DNA of 64,000 nt from Pseudomonas sp. JAI120. Its GTDB lineage: Bacteria > Pseudomonadota > Gammaproteobacteria > Pseudomonadales > Pseudomonadaceae. The notes beneath the pieces were generated by a model that did not search any database, was not told the origin of the DNA, and saw nothing but the letters and a program-made list of their open reading frames with translations. A program made the translations under genes and the position numbers. Positions 18,494-25,230 of the stretch are shown here, piece by piece (within the stretch, counting starts at the first letter, position 1; each line of letters opens with the position of its first letter). Location: NCBI RefSeq assembly GCF_014207255.1, contig NZ_JACHCZ010000002.1, positions 997,802 to 1,061,801 on the forward strand, written 5' to 3'.

Positions 18494-19805
18494 AAACAAA
18501 CAGCGGGGTTTCTTGAGCCTGGATATGGCAATCGGATTGATCGTGTTTTCCGTCGTCGTCACCTTGGCGACAATATGGCAAATCAGGCAAATGGACGGTC
18601 AGGATTACCGCATTGCCGCAGATCAACAGAGAACCATCTCTGAAGCAGTGGCAAAATACTTGAAGGATAATTTCAATGCCTTATTGAACAACGCTACAGC
18701 GACCGTTCCAGCGCAAATAACCGTTCCGATGCTGATAAACACCAGCTATCTTCCTGCAGGTTTTAGCTCCACCAATACCTTCGGGCAGACCATTCTCGGC
18801 CTGGCCCGGAAGCCTAATCCCAACCAACTGGAGGTGATCGTCGTCACCACAGGTGGGCAAACAATCCCAGAAATGGGCATTCGTGTCATCGCTGAAAATC
18901 TAGGCGGACCTGGTGGTTTCATTTCTTCAACCAACCCTAACATCGTTCAGGGTGTACGCGGGGGATGGCAGGTAGCGCTTAGTAATTACTCTATCAACCC
19001 CGGTCCAGGTCATACCGCCAGCGCATTGTTCCTGATGGATGGCCAACTCGCCAATGACTACCTATATCGCAACGCGGTGCCGGGACATCCCGAGCTCAAC
19101 ACCATGAATACCGACCTCAGTTTAGGCGGCCACAATATCAACAATGCGGCTGCAATTACGGCTACCGGCAACGTGACCACAGGCGCTGATGTCAATGCTC
19201 GAAATGTAACAGCTACGAATACTGTATCCGCAGCAACTGCGAACGTCACTGGCGAGACCTACACAGGGGGCTGGTTCAGAACTCGAGGTGATACTGGCTG
19301 GTACAGCGAGAAATGGGGTGGAGGCATCTACCAGTCCGATTCTGACTGGGTGCGTGTCTATAACAACAAAGGGCTCTCTACAGGTGGGACAGTTGCTGCT
19401 GGACAGGTCACCTCTACCGGCACCGTTAGTGCCAACGGCCGTCTCTCGACCAATGAATTTCTATCGATCGGTGGCCAGGCGACAGAGGGAGAAGCGTGCA
19501 ATGACAGCAGGCTCATCGCAAAAAATGCGGCGGGAATCCCACTTTCGTGCCAATCCGGGGTGTGGACTATCTCCGGGGCAAAATTCAAAAACTACATCTC
19601 CGGCTCTTGCCAAGGTTACGGCCAATGGAATCCTAGGGTTTGTGCTATTGCTGACTCAACTTGGCCTATATGCACTCTCTCTGGTGCTGCGGCCGTTGGT
19701 CAAGACGAGTCCGGTCAAGTGTATCGGGACGGAGCTGGAAACTGGTTTCTACGCGCGGTCAGAGCCGGTTGGGCTGGGGTCTTTTATTGGCAGTGCCTAA
19801 AATAG
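18483..19805 (+). CDS. pilV: Minor pilin / tip adhesin PilV
   Basis: A 440-residue PilV with the same prepilin junction as PilS (QRG/FLSLDMAIGLIVFSVVV). The conserved PilV N-domain runs to about residue 190. The middle is rich in Asn/Thr/Gly with beta-structured repeats (TATGNVTTGADVNARNVTATNT), and a Cys-rich tip domain follows (CNDSRLIAK, CQSGVW, final WQCLK). IncI1 PilV tips are switched by a shufflon; only a single C-terminal version is visible here. The gene starts inside the end of pilT2, showing coupling. The tip should recognise recipient-cell surface glycans. Confidence 0.88.
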   Translation: MTSKNKQRGFLSLDMAIGLIVFSVVVTLATIWQIRQMDGQDYRIAADQQRTISEAVAKYLKDNFNALLNNATATVPAQITVPMLINTSYLPAGFSSTNTFGQTILGLARKPNPNQLEVIVVTTGGQTIPEMGIRVIAENLGGPGGFISSTNPNIVQGVRGGWQVALSNYSINPGPGHTASALFLMDGQLANDYLYRNAVPGHPELNTMNTDLSLGGHNINNAAAITATGNVTTGADVNARNVTATNTVSAATANVTGETYTGGWFRTRGDTGWYSEKWGGGIYQSDSDWVRVYNNKGLSTGGTVAAGQVTSTGTVSANGRLSTNEFLSIGGQATEGEACNDSRLIAKNAAGIPLSCQSGVWTISGAKFKNYISGSCQGYGQWNPRVCAIADSTWPICTLSGAAAVGQDESGQVYRDGAGNWFLRAVRAGWAGVFYWQCLK

Positions 19806-19886
19806 TATTTGCACGAATACCTTTGCGTTTTGTTTGTTGATACTCATTCATATACGTTGAGATCTGGTCGTAAAACCAATTTTCCT

Positions 19887-20249
19887 ATGCTGCTGACAGG
19901 TACTTGCTTGATGGACCACCTTGAGAATGGCACTGAATATAATGATCATCAGCTGCAAGCATGGCTAAATTCTAGAAGCCGGATTTGCTCAAGCGCATTA
20001 TGGGCTCCGGCCCTTAAGGGCTTAGAAGCTTTCGAGGTAGGAGATCACACCTATCGCCTTACCCCATTAGGATCAGGACGATATAGAGTTATATGCGTAA
20101 AAACTTCTGATATTATTTCAGCAGCCCACAAAGTTAGAAAGACCACTTCCCTTGCAGGTCGACGCCCTTTGACACTTACGGCAATAATTGTAACTACCTG
20201 CATTATATTGTATTACTCATTACTTTTAACTCGGCAAATACGAGCTTAG
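19887..20249 (+). CDS. Hypothetical tail-anchored protein after pilV
   Basis: Not recognised. The frame is open from a TTG at 19809; the first ATG is at 19887, but neither start has a clear ribosome site. The product is about 120 residues with a polar N-domain (TYRLTPLGSGRYRVICVK) and one C-terminal membrane helix (LTLTAIIVTTCIILYYSLLL). Base composition is more AT-rich than the pil genes around it, suggesting a late insertion between pilV and pilM. It may be an accessory membrane protein or a pseudogene. Confidence 0.4.
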   Translation: MLLTGTCLMDHLENGTEYNDHQLQAWLNSRSRICSSALWAPALKGLEAFEVGDHTYRLTPLGSGRYRVICVKTSDIISAAHKVRKTTSLAGRRPLTLTAIIVTTCIILYYSLLLTRQIRA

Positions 20250-20395
20250 CTTTCGAACTCTGAGGGCCTGACTTTTGTCGTCAGCCGACTATAGTCCGAA
20301 GCAGCAAAATCTGTTGTAGCCCGACCTCGTATTTTCCCAAGACGATCTGGTTGAGCTTCGGTGACAATTACGTCTGACACTCTTGAGGCTCAGTC

Positions 20396-20836
20396 ATGTC
20401 GCTAAATTGGGCAGTTCTCACAATCCTGCTGATCGCTGTGGGTTTGTTCAATCAACAGCAAAAGCAATCCGAACAAATCACAGACTATGCGACCATCGAC
20501 TCTCTGAGTCGCAATTTGCTCGTCTATAGATCCGCAGCAGCTGAGTATGCGAAGGCAAACGCCGGGTATACAGGGACGCCGGCGGATGAAGCACTCAACC
20601 TGCCAGCATGGTTTTCAAAACCTTCAGGGGTTATGACCTACATATCTGCGGGACAAAGCTACACCTACTTTGCGGGTACAGCACCTCCAGGATTACCTGC
20701 AGCTTTGGTGGAGCGAACCCAGTCGATCACAGTAGGAGTGAACCGGGCAGGAGTGTTGATTTCGCCCAGGTCGGGAGAAACAGACATCATTCTCCCCAAC
20801 GTCATTCCTGAAGGCGCAGCCGTGGCAGTCAACTGA
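20396..20836 (+). CDS. pilM: Type IVb pilus protein PilM
   Basis: A 146-residue PilM-type protein (IncI1/PAPI-1 PilM family, not the actin-like PilM). An N-terminal hydrophobic anchor (WAVLTILLIAVGLFN) leads into a periplasmic domain with the conserved AAAEYAKANAGYTGTPADEALNLPAW and a C-terminal beta region. Its role in conjugative pili is unclear but it is needed for pilus function in related systems. It closes the pil operon; a promoter-like signal and a structured RNA follow. Confidence 0.85.
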   Translation: MSLNWAVLTILLIAVGLFNQQQKQSEQITDYATIDSLSRNLLVYRSAAAEYAKANAGYTGTPADEALNLPAWFSKPSGVMTYISAGQSYTYFAGTAPPGLPAALVERTQSITVGVNRAGVLISPRSGETDIILPNVIPEGAAVAVN

Positions 20837-20867
20837 CTTGATTAGCGTCTTTGTATCCGGTGCGAGG

Positions 20868-20896
20868 TTGCATATACCTCGGGCTCTCAACATAAT
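20868..20896 (+). promoter_or_regulatory. Promoter-like signal for the first structured RNA unit
   Basis: TTGCAT (20868-20873), a 17-base spacer and CATAAT (20891-20896) form a good sigma-70-type pair. Two homologous downstream units have TTGACA-17-GATGAT and TTGACA-17-CATGAT at the same relative place, supporting this as a shared promoter. Confidence 0.5.
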
Positions 20897-20903
20897 GAAC
20901 GCG

Positions 20904-21169
20904 ACAAAGTTTCCACCCCGCTGGCTACTGGCGGTCATCAGTAGCGCCCGGTGATGCGGCTTGCCTCATTACCAACCCCAAAGCACGCATAGCTCCGGGA
21001 AGGGCGTGCGGACCTGGTACAAGGCTCTCCCTGTGTCTCCCTGCTCAAGCCAGACACGCAGCCGTCTAACTCGTGAATTGCGAGTTCATAGGCACATAGA
21101 GCTTTGTCGAGGTTCGAAGCATCGTAGTCTAAGGGCCACACTGGTGTTGTGGCCCATTCTTTTTAAAGC
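20904..21169 (+). ncRNA. Candidate structured RNA unit 0 (stand-alone)
   Basis: From the promoter to the terminator at 21133-21169 there is no convincing gene. Three helices are visible: GCTACTG/CAGTAGC (20924-20930 with 20939-20945), GGTGATG/CATTACC (20950-20956 with 20967-20973) and GCACGC/GCGTGC (20983-20988 with 21004-21009), the last enclosing AGCTCCGGGAAG. The third helix and its loop align with the leaders of the genes at 21767 and 22374, where GACCGC/GCGGTC and GATCGC/GCGATC replace the pair with compensating changes. Its function is unknown; a regulator acting on the same genes is possible. Confidence 0.55.
21133..21165 (+). terminator. Rho-independent terminator of RNA unit 0
   Basis: GGGCCACA (21133-21140) pairs with TGTGGCCC (21148-21155), followed by ATTCTTTTT. 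This is a canonical intrinsic terminator, closing the RNA that starts near 20904 (or the pil operon). Confidence 0.8.
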
Positions 21170-21174
21170 TCACA

Positions 21175-21222
21175 CAATGGGTAGCCTGATCATCTTGCAA
21201 AGGATGATCAGGCTACCCATTG
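21175..21222. repeat. Long perfect palindrome with a GCAA loop
   Basis: Twenty bases at 21175-21194 pair perfectly with 21203-21222. Two further pairs (T-G and T-A) close on the tetraloop GCAA at 21197-21200, a GNRA-type loop in RNA. It directly follows a complete terminator and has no T-run of its own. It could be a protein-binding palindrome, a transcription insulator or a remnant of a mobile repeat. Confidence 0.6.
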
Positions 21223-21513
21223 GTAGCTGCTTTTCCCTGCCGGTGGCCCGCCGGCGAAACGCAGGGCTCCTTTTGTGCGCGGATGCGTGCCTTATGTTTG
21301 CTGGCCTCAGCCACGATAATCGGCCAGGTGTAGAAAGTGAGACGTTCAGATCACAGCCCAGGGATCGATGACGCCTTAATCTCTCACAGGTGGTATTTTT
21401 TTCTGAAAGACGTTTCTTACTACAACCGAGGGTGACTGTTGACCCAGCTGCTCTCGGTAGCTTCTCCCGCTGAGTTAAATCTGCTTTTGCCCTCCCCGTA
21501 ATTCCCCTCCCGC
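21223..21513. other. Intergenic stretch without a convincing gene
   Basis: This stretch separates the long palindrome from the next promoter. Short frames here have no ribosome sites and show no family resemblance. A GCCGGTGGC/GCCGGC-type GC-rich hairpin near 21239-21255 is the only local structure I noticed. Confidence 0.4.
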
Positions 21514-21542
21514 TTGACACATCACTATCTCCCTTCGATGAT
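21514..21542 (+). promoter_or_regulatory. Promoter of leader unit A
   Basis: TTGACA (21514-21519), a 17-base spacer and GATGAT (21537-21542). The same arrangement recurs at 22138-22166, and the sequence downstream of both is homologous. Confidence 0.6.
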
Positions 21543-21550
21543 ACAAACGT

Positions 21551-21766
21551 GCTTTGCTGACGTTGTCAGCATCATGCCCAGGCAGTTAGGGTCTTGAAGA
21601 CTGCGACACGATACATGTGTCTGATCCGCCCAAGACCGCTGAGCTTCTGGAAGCGCGGTCGGTCGACAACCGTCGATAGAAGCACCTTATGCAACTCACC
21701 TCGCGGGGAATCACTTCCCCGACAGGGTCAGTGCTTTCTCCGCATTCAACCTGCAGGAGAATCACT
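21551..21766 (+). promoter_or_regulatory. Structured 5' leader unit A
   Basis: Successive hairpins: GCTGAC-GTT-GTCAGC (21556-21570), GCAGT/ACTGC (21582-21586 with 21600-21604), GACAC/GTGTC (21605-21609 with 21617-21621), GACCGC/GCGGTC (21634-21639 with 21655-21660), then a GTCGAC/GTCGAT hairpin. It ends in CGGGGAA/TTCCCCG (21704-21710 with 21715-21721), whose loop can pair with AGTG at 21730-21733. The order matches unit B with compensatory changes. The element precedes the gene at 21767 and is probably a cis-acting RNA controlling it. Confidence 0.6.
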
Positions 21767-22066
21767 ATGTCCAAACTTTCTTATGGCTTCGGTTTTGCGC
21801 TTGGCACCCTCACGCGACAGTTTCTGTATGCGGTGAAGAAAACCAGCTCTGCGCCTACAGCTATCCACCCCAAAGCAGTTCCGCTGCTGCCACCACCCTG
21901 CGTACCTGAGAGCCTGGTACGTGAGATGGATCATGTGTCGGCAATAGCTCGTAAAGGTGTCGACCTAAACCTTTGGTACGCTGCAAATACACGAGTGGTC
22001 GAAAAGCCTGCTCGCAGATCGCGTAAGAAGATAGCCAGCCCCTCAATGGCGGCTTCTACTTGCTAA
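21767..22066 (+). CDS. Hypothetical small basic ICE protein
   Basis: Not recognised. The 99-residue product has a Gly/Phe-rich N-terminus (YGFGFALGTLTRQFLYAVKK), a central VREMDHVSAIARKGVDLNLWY helix and a basic tail (RRSRKK). It is not clearly secreted. The ATG at 21767 has GCAGGAG nine bases upstream. Its 250-base promoter-plus-leader is duplicated ahead of the next gene, so the two genes probably respond to the same signal. A terminator follows, making it a one-gene transcript. Confidence 0.6.
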   Translation: MSKLSYGFGFALGTLTRQFLYAVKKTSSAPTAIHPKAVPLLPPPCVPESLVREMDHVSAIARKGVDLNLWYAANTRVVEKPARRSRKKIASPSMAASTC

Positions 22067-22093
22067 GCCCGCCCTACTCGTCCCTGAACGAAG

Positions 22094-22116
22094 CCTTCCC
22101 ATCGGGAAGGTTTCTT
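22094..22116 (+). terminator. Rho-independent terminator
   Basis: CCTTCCC (22094-22100), loop ATC, GGGAAGG (22104-22110) and TTTCTT form an intrinsic terminator closing the transcript that begins with leader unit A. Confidence 0.75.
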
Positions 22117-22137
22117 CAGAGTTTTCATGGGAGGGGC

Positions 22138-22166
22138 TTGACACGCGACAATCGTATTTCCATGAT
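22138..22166 (+). promoter_or_regulatory. Promoter of leader unit B
   Basis: TTGACA (22138-22143), a 17-base spacer and CATGAT (22161-22166), the same spacing and near-identical elements as the promoter of unit A. Confidence 0.6.
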
Positions 22167-22173
22167 CTGCACA

Positions 22174-22373
22174 TGTATCGCTGACGTCGTCAGCAACATG
22201 CCCAAGTAGTCTGGATCCGAGAGACTACGATGCGGTTTACCGCATTGATCCAATCCCAAGATCGCCATAGCTTCCGGTAGCGCGATCAGTCGACTCAGTC
22301 GATGGAAGCATCTTTCCCACCCATGACGGGCCTACCCCGTCAGGGCAGGCCTCTCAATTTTTTTGGAGGTCTG
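22174..22373 (+). promoter_or_regulatory. Structured 5' leader unit B
   Basis: Homologous to unit A. Hairpins: GCTGAC-GTC-GTCAGC (22180-22194), GTAGTCT/AGACTAC (22206-22212 with 22222-22228), ATGCGG-TTTA-CCGCAT (22230-22245), GATCGC/GCGATC (22260-22265 with 22282-22287) and TGACGGG/CCCGTCA (22324-22330 with 22336-22342). Compared with unit A, pairs change on both sides (GCAGT/ACTGC to GTAGT/ACTAC; GACCGC/GCGGTC to GATCGC/GCGATC), as expected of a conserved RNA fold. It ends at the TTGGAGG site of the gene at 22374. Confidence 0.6.
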
Positions 22374-22613
22374 ATGAAAACTGAACTGGCTCTCTACCAA
22401 GCGCTGATCTCGATCAACGTCCCGGAACAGAAAGCTAACGCAGTGATTGAAGCTTTGGAGACCGACATGCTCACGCTACTCGCAACTAAAGCGGACATTA
22501 CAGCTCTTCGGACTGAAATCGCTCAGCTCGAAGTCAAACTCACCATTCGCATGGGCGTTATGTTGTCAGCCACCACTGGTGTGTTGATTGCTGCCATGAA
22601 GCTCCTGCACTAA
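22374..22613 (+). CDS. Small coiled-coil, tail-anchored protein (CCDC90/DUF1640-like)
   Basis: A 79-residue protein with an N-terminal helical part (NVPEQKANAVIEALETDM), a coiled coil (TKADITALRTEIAQLEVKL) and a C-terminal hydrophobic helix (MGVMLSATTGVLIAAMKLL). The pattern resembles the bacterial CCDC90/DUF1640-like small proteins common in ICEs and phages; function unknown. The ATG at 22374 follows TTGGAGG. Its long leader is homologous to that of the gene at 21767. Confidence 0.7.
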   Translation: MKTELALYQALISINVPEQKANAVIEALETDMLTLLATKADITALRTEIAQLEVKLTIRMGVMLSATTGVLIAAMKLLH

Positions 22614-22641
22614 GCAAAATCCTTAGCTCTACCACCCTCGC

Positions 22642-22670
22642 GGGGAATACTTTCCCCCAAGGGCGAAGTG
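22642..22670 (+). promoter_or_regulatory. Pseudoknot-capable leader of the DUF3577 gene
   Basis: GGGGAA (22642-22647) pairs with TTCCCC (22652-22657). The loop TACT can pair with AGTG at 22667-22670 (one wobble). It has the same layout as the leaders at 21704, 23305, 23729, 25180 and 27350, and the TTGGAG ribosome site follows. Confidence 0.5.
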
Positions 22671-22709
22671 TTTCTCCGCTTTCTGTTATTTCGAAATTGG
22701 AGAATCATC

Positions 22710-23252
22710 ATGAGCACTACTCAAACCAACGAAGCAAAATTCTTCGACCTTCACACCACTGGTATTGGTTACCTCAACCGTATCCGTGAAGTGAAACCTC
22801 GCGGCAAAGGTAAGCCATTTATGGCGGTCACCGTTGCAGCACTGCGCGGCTCGATGGATGACGCCGAGTACTCCTACATCGACTGCAACGTGGTCGGCGC
22901 TGATGCTGAAAAGCTGATTCGTCGCAGCCAAGCCGCCGTTGAAGCCGGAAAGAAGGTCCTTGTGAGCTTCCGTATCGGTGATATTTGGACCGATGCATTT
23001 ACCTATGAGAAAGGCGATAAAAAAGGGCAACCTGGAGCAAGCCTCAAGGGACGCCTGTTGTTTATCGGCTGGATTAAGGTGGATGGCCAAACCGTCTATG
23101 AAGCGAAGCCTCGTGAAGTAGAACCAGTTGCTGAACAAGGCGAAGCTGAACCTGAAGCACTGCTCGAAAGCAAAGAAACACCTGAGCCAGAGCCAGTTGC
23201 GCAGGAAAAAACCAATCCAACGCGCGCTAAACAGCAGCGTAAAGCATCTTGA
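22710..23252 (+). CDS. DUF3577 (STY4534-type) ICE protein
   Basis: A 180-residue protein of the DUF3577 family (STY4534-type ICE proteins), widespread in ICEs. The conserved first 130 residues include FFDLHTTGIGYLNRIREVKP and the VNVxGADAEK-like IDCNVVGADAEKLIRR, and have an OB-fold-like strand pattern reminiscent of SSB. The last 50 residues are a Glu/Pro-rich acidic tail ending in a basic stretch. It probably binds single-stranded DNA or helps ICE replication, but this is not proven for the family. The ATG at 22710 has TTGGAG upstream; an earlier in-frame start at 22668 lies inside the leader hairpin region. Confidence 0.82.
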   Translation: MSTTQTNEAKFFDLHTTGIGYLNRIREVKPRGKGKPFMAVTVAALRGSMDDAEYSYIDCNVVGADAEKLIRRSQAAVEAGKKVLVSFRIGDIWTDAFTYEKGDKKGQPGASLKGRLLFIGWIKVDGQTVYEAKPREVEPVAEQGEAEPEALLESKETPEPEPVAQEKTNPTRAKQQRKAS

Positions 23253-23263
23253 TTCACTTTGTT

Positions 23264-23288
23264 GAAAGGCACCCTTCGGGTGCCTTTC
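23264..23288 (+). terminator. Hairpin terminator after the DUF3577 gene
   Basis: GAAAGGCACCC (23264-23274), loop TTC and GGGTGCCTTTC (23278-23288) form an 11-pair perfect stem ending in a short T-rich stretch. The A-rich 5' arm and T-rich 3' arm would work in either direction. Confidence 0.7.
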
Positions 23289-23304
23289 ATTACTATCAAA
23301 GTCC

Positions 23305-23336
23305 GAAGGGATCACCTCCCTTCCGGGCACGGTGAT
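23305..23336 (+). promoter_or_regulatory. Pseudoknot-capable leader
   Basis: GAAGGGA (23305-23311) pairs with TCCCTTC (23317-23323). The loop TCACC pairs perfectly with GGTGA at 23331-23335, an H-type pseudoknot. It lies upstream of the gene at 23359. Confidence 0.6.
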
Positions 23337-23358
23337 TCTCATACATTGGAGACTCGCC

Positions 23359-23679
23359 ATGATTCACAACTCGGAACGGCTGCCACTGGTAATTCAGATT
23401 GGCTTAATAGCGGCTCAAGCCCGTGTTTACAGTGCGCTCGACGAACAGCGCCTCATCAATGTGGCCATTGACCCTCATGAGGACCCGCAGCATTTCCTCG
23501 CATCAGACCACCTCTGGTTCGATGCTCTGAATGGGGTTATCAAGTTGGCTGAAATGGACCACCGATATGACTTCACTCCAGAGACCAGCCCGATGTTATC
23601 GGAGTTTGGACTTCTCCAAGAGTATTGGCGCGCTCGCGATCGTCTAGACCCGCAACCTGAAAGTGACGACGAGTACTGA
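23359..23679 (+). CDS. Hypothetical ICE protein
   Basis: Not recognised. The 106-residue protein is acidic, with LPLVIQIGLIAAQARVYSALDEQRLINVAIDPHE and a C-terminal Asp/Glu tail (PESDDEY). No signal peptide or membrane helix is convincing. The ATG at 23359 follows TTGGAG at good spacing. It belongs to the run of single genes that each have their own pseudoknot-like leader, suggesting separate translational control. Confidence 0.6.
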   Translation: MIHNSERLPLVIQIGLIAAQARVYSALDEQRLINVAIDPHEDPQHFLASDHLWFDALNGVIKLAEMDHRYDFTPETSPMLSEFGLLQEYWRARDRLDPQPESDDEY

Positions 23680-23728
23680 CAGGTTCACAAGACTAAAACA
23701 CCGCCTAAATCATCACATACACACCTTA

Positions 23729-23761
23729 CGGGAAACCACCTCCCGGACGGGCCAGGTGGTT
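23729..23761 (+). promoter_or_regulatory. Pseudoknot-capable leader (strongest example)
   Basis: CGGGA (23729-23733) pairs with TCCCG (23741-23745). The whole loop AACCACC (23734-23740) is exactly complementary to GGTGGTT at 23755-23761, giving a 7-pair second helix. CTGGAG and the ATG at 23781 follow. Confidence 0.65.
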
Positions 23762-23780
23762 TTCACACCTGGAGTCGACC

Positions 23781-24116
23781 ATGAATAACCCTATCAATCA
23801 CGTACCGTCTGACCTGCTCAAGCTTCCGGTCGTTCTGACCCCCCGGGCCTGGCAAGAAGCGGTGCATATAGAAAACCCACAGGATGTAACTGTTATCAGT
23901 AAGCGACTGGGCGATGTTGTCCTGGAGGCGTACCGGGAGCTGCATTTGCAACCTGACAGTGATCTGATCCATTTTGGCCTCTATCGACTGTTGCCTGACG
24001 GCAACAGCTCAGATCGAGTCTGGCTGGACCTGAAACTTGACCGTATTGAATCGCCGCCTGGCGTTTTCTACCTTTACATCTCACTTAAAGAAGAAATGCA
24101 CACTTCTTGCCCATAA
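23781..24116 (+). CDS. Hypothetical ICE protein
   Basis: Not recognised. The 111-residue product contains LPVVLTPRAWQEAVHIENPQ and a beta-rich C-terminal half (VWLDLKLDRIESPPGVFYLYISLKEE). No signal peptide. The start at 23781 has CTGGAG seven bases upstream, immediately after the pseudoknot. A terminator (24146) separates it from the DUF3275 gene. Confidence 0.58.
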   Translation: MNNPINHVPSDLLKLPVVLTPRAWQEAVHIENPQDVTVISKRLGDVVLEAYRELHLQPDSDLIHFGLYRLLPDGNSSDRVWLDLKLDRIESPPGVFYLYISLKEEMHTSCP

Positions 24117-24145
24117 CCCCTTCTGAATTCACAGCACTCCCCCCC

Positions 24146-24171
24146 AAGCCCGACATCTGTCGGGCTTTTTT
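24146..24171 (+). terminator. Rho-independent terminator
   Basis: AAGCCCGAC (24146-24154), loop ATCT, GTCGGGCTT (24159-24167) and a T-run to 24171. It lies between the gene ending at 24116 and the DUF3275 start, so the latter must have its own promoter or rely on readthrough. Confidence 0.82.
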
Positions 24172-24196
24172 CATTGATAGCAGTGTGGAGCTGCAC

Positions 24197-24814
24197 ATGA
24201 TCAACATTCCAGGTCAACTGGCCATCCGCACCATCAGTGGCCGTAATGGCGACTTCAACGTCGGGCGGCTTTCAACTTCAATCGGTGAGTTCGTCATCAA
24301 GGACGCACTCCTTGATCAGTACACCGAAGGCAAGTACCGAGGCGACTTCCTGATCACGGAAATTCGTCCCTCGTACTATTCAACTGCAGGCCGACTTGTG
24401 GTCGAAATTCGTGCAAAGCTCGAAAGCATGAGTCTCGATGACGTTGATAACTTGACAGCAGAGGATGCCGACAAGCTCTCCACAAGCGAGCCTGATCCCA
24501 TAGACGAAGAGCCCTCATCAGCTGTATCAAAACCTCAGCGGCCGCATCAAAAGCGGCCCAATGCGAAGGCTGTTAACAACGCAAACAAACAGTCGGTATC
24601 GGACGACGCCCCCTTTGGTATGGCGCCCCCGAGCTTGCCCAACAGCGCAGAGCAAGACGCCGAGCTGTTCGGCACAATCTGGCCTCTGGGCGATACAGTC
24701 AAACTTGACACCACTGTCGACCGTCAGCGATTACGCCATCAATGCACTCGCCTGGGCGAGCTCGGTTATGTGCTGGACTTCAAACTACAGGTCTGGAAGA
24801 TTTCCAGTTTCTGA
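24197..24814 (+). CDS. DUF3275 family ICE protein
   Basis: A 205-residue DUF3275 protein, a family known mainly from Pseudomonas-type ICEs. The conserved N-domain (about 1-85) has LAIRTISGRNGDFNVGRLSTSIGEFVIKD and YRGDFLITEIRPSYY, with strand-rich OB-like character. A charged low-complexity linker follows, then a C-terminal helix-hairpin region (LRHQCTRLGELGYVLDFKLQVWKI). Function unknown; co-occurrence with the DUF3577 and SSB genes suggests a DNA-processing role. The ATG at 24197 has a weak GGAG site. Confidence 0.8.
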   Translation: MINIPGQLAIRTISGRNGDFNVGRLSTSIGEFVIKDALLDQYTEGKYRGDFLITEIRPSYYSTAGRLVVEIRAKLESMSLDDVDNLTAEDADKLSTSEPDPIDEEPSSAVSKPQRPHQKRPNAKAVNNANKQSVSDDAPFGMAPPSLPNSAEQDAELFGTIWPLGDTVKLDTTVDRQRLRHQCTRLGELGYVLDFKLQVWKISSF

Positions 24815-24832
24815 CTAGCTAAACCCACCCTA

Positions 24833-24857
24833 GAGGGGCTCCCTCATGGGTGCTCCT
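24833..24857 (+). promoter_or_regulatory. Degenerate leader hairpin
   Basis: GAGGG (24833-24837) pairs with CCCTC (24841-24845) over a GCT loop. The downstream GGGTGCTCC could only partly pair with GGCTCCC. It sits where other genes of the block carry pseudoknots, but the second helix is imperfect here. Confidence 0.35.
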
Positions 24858-24877
24858 TTCCATATCTGGAGCATCAC

Positions 24878-25156
24878 ATGAACCCAATCTTCAACATCCT
24901 GACCACTGCTGTCCTGAACAATATCGACGATCAACTCGCCAACAACGAGGTATCGACGGATGAGGAACTGTGGGACTTTTTCATAGAAGAGCTCGACATG
25001 ACGGCTGAACAAGCTGATGCCGCCGTGGCACTTCGTCCCAAATACCTGGGGCAAATCTTCCTAACAGGCCATAGCCCTCTGTTTCGAAACGATACGGTTT
25101 CGTTTGATCCAAACGACAAAAAGTTCAAATCAGACGGCCCGCTACTTCCTGAGTAA
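24878..25156 (+). CDS. Hypothetical ICE protein
   Basis: Not recognised. The 92-residue acidic protein is helical in its first 70 residues (NILTTAVLNNIDDQLANNEV, then TAEQADAAVALRPKYLGQIF). The ATG at 24878 has TCTGGAG eight bases upstream. No membrane segment. It belongs to the block of individually leadered small genes. Confidence 0.58.
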   Translation: MNPIFNILTTAVLNNIDDQLANNEVSTDEELWDFFIEELDMTAEQADAAVALRPKYLGQIFLTGHSPLFRNDTVSFDPNDKKFKSDGPLLPE

Positions 25157-25179
25157 CAACACTAACTGCTAACACGCCA

Positions 25180-25207
25180 GAGGGGCTCACCGCCCCTCGG
25201 GGCAGGT
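25180..25207 (+). promoter_or_regulatory. Pseudoknot-capable leader
   Basis: GAGGGGC (25180-25186) pairs with GCCCCTC (25192-25198). The loop TCACC is identical to that at 23312 and 27356, and its last three bases can pair with GGT at 25205-25207. GGAGG and the ATG at 25231 follow. Confidence 0.5.
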
Positions 25208-25230
25208 TCCCCTCCACGATGGAGGTTCAC

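Noticed and set aside
18483..19805. Shufflon at the 3' end of pilV
   Set aside because: No inverted alternative C-termini or sfx-type repeats or Rci recombinase nearby.
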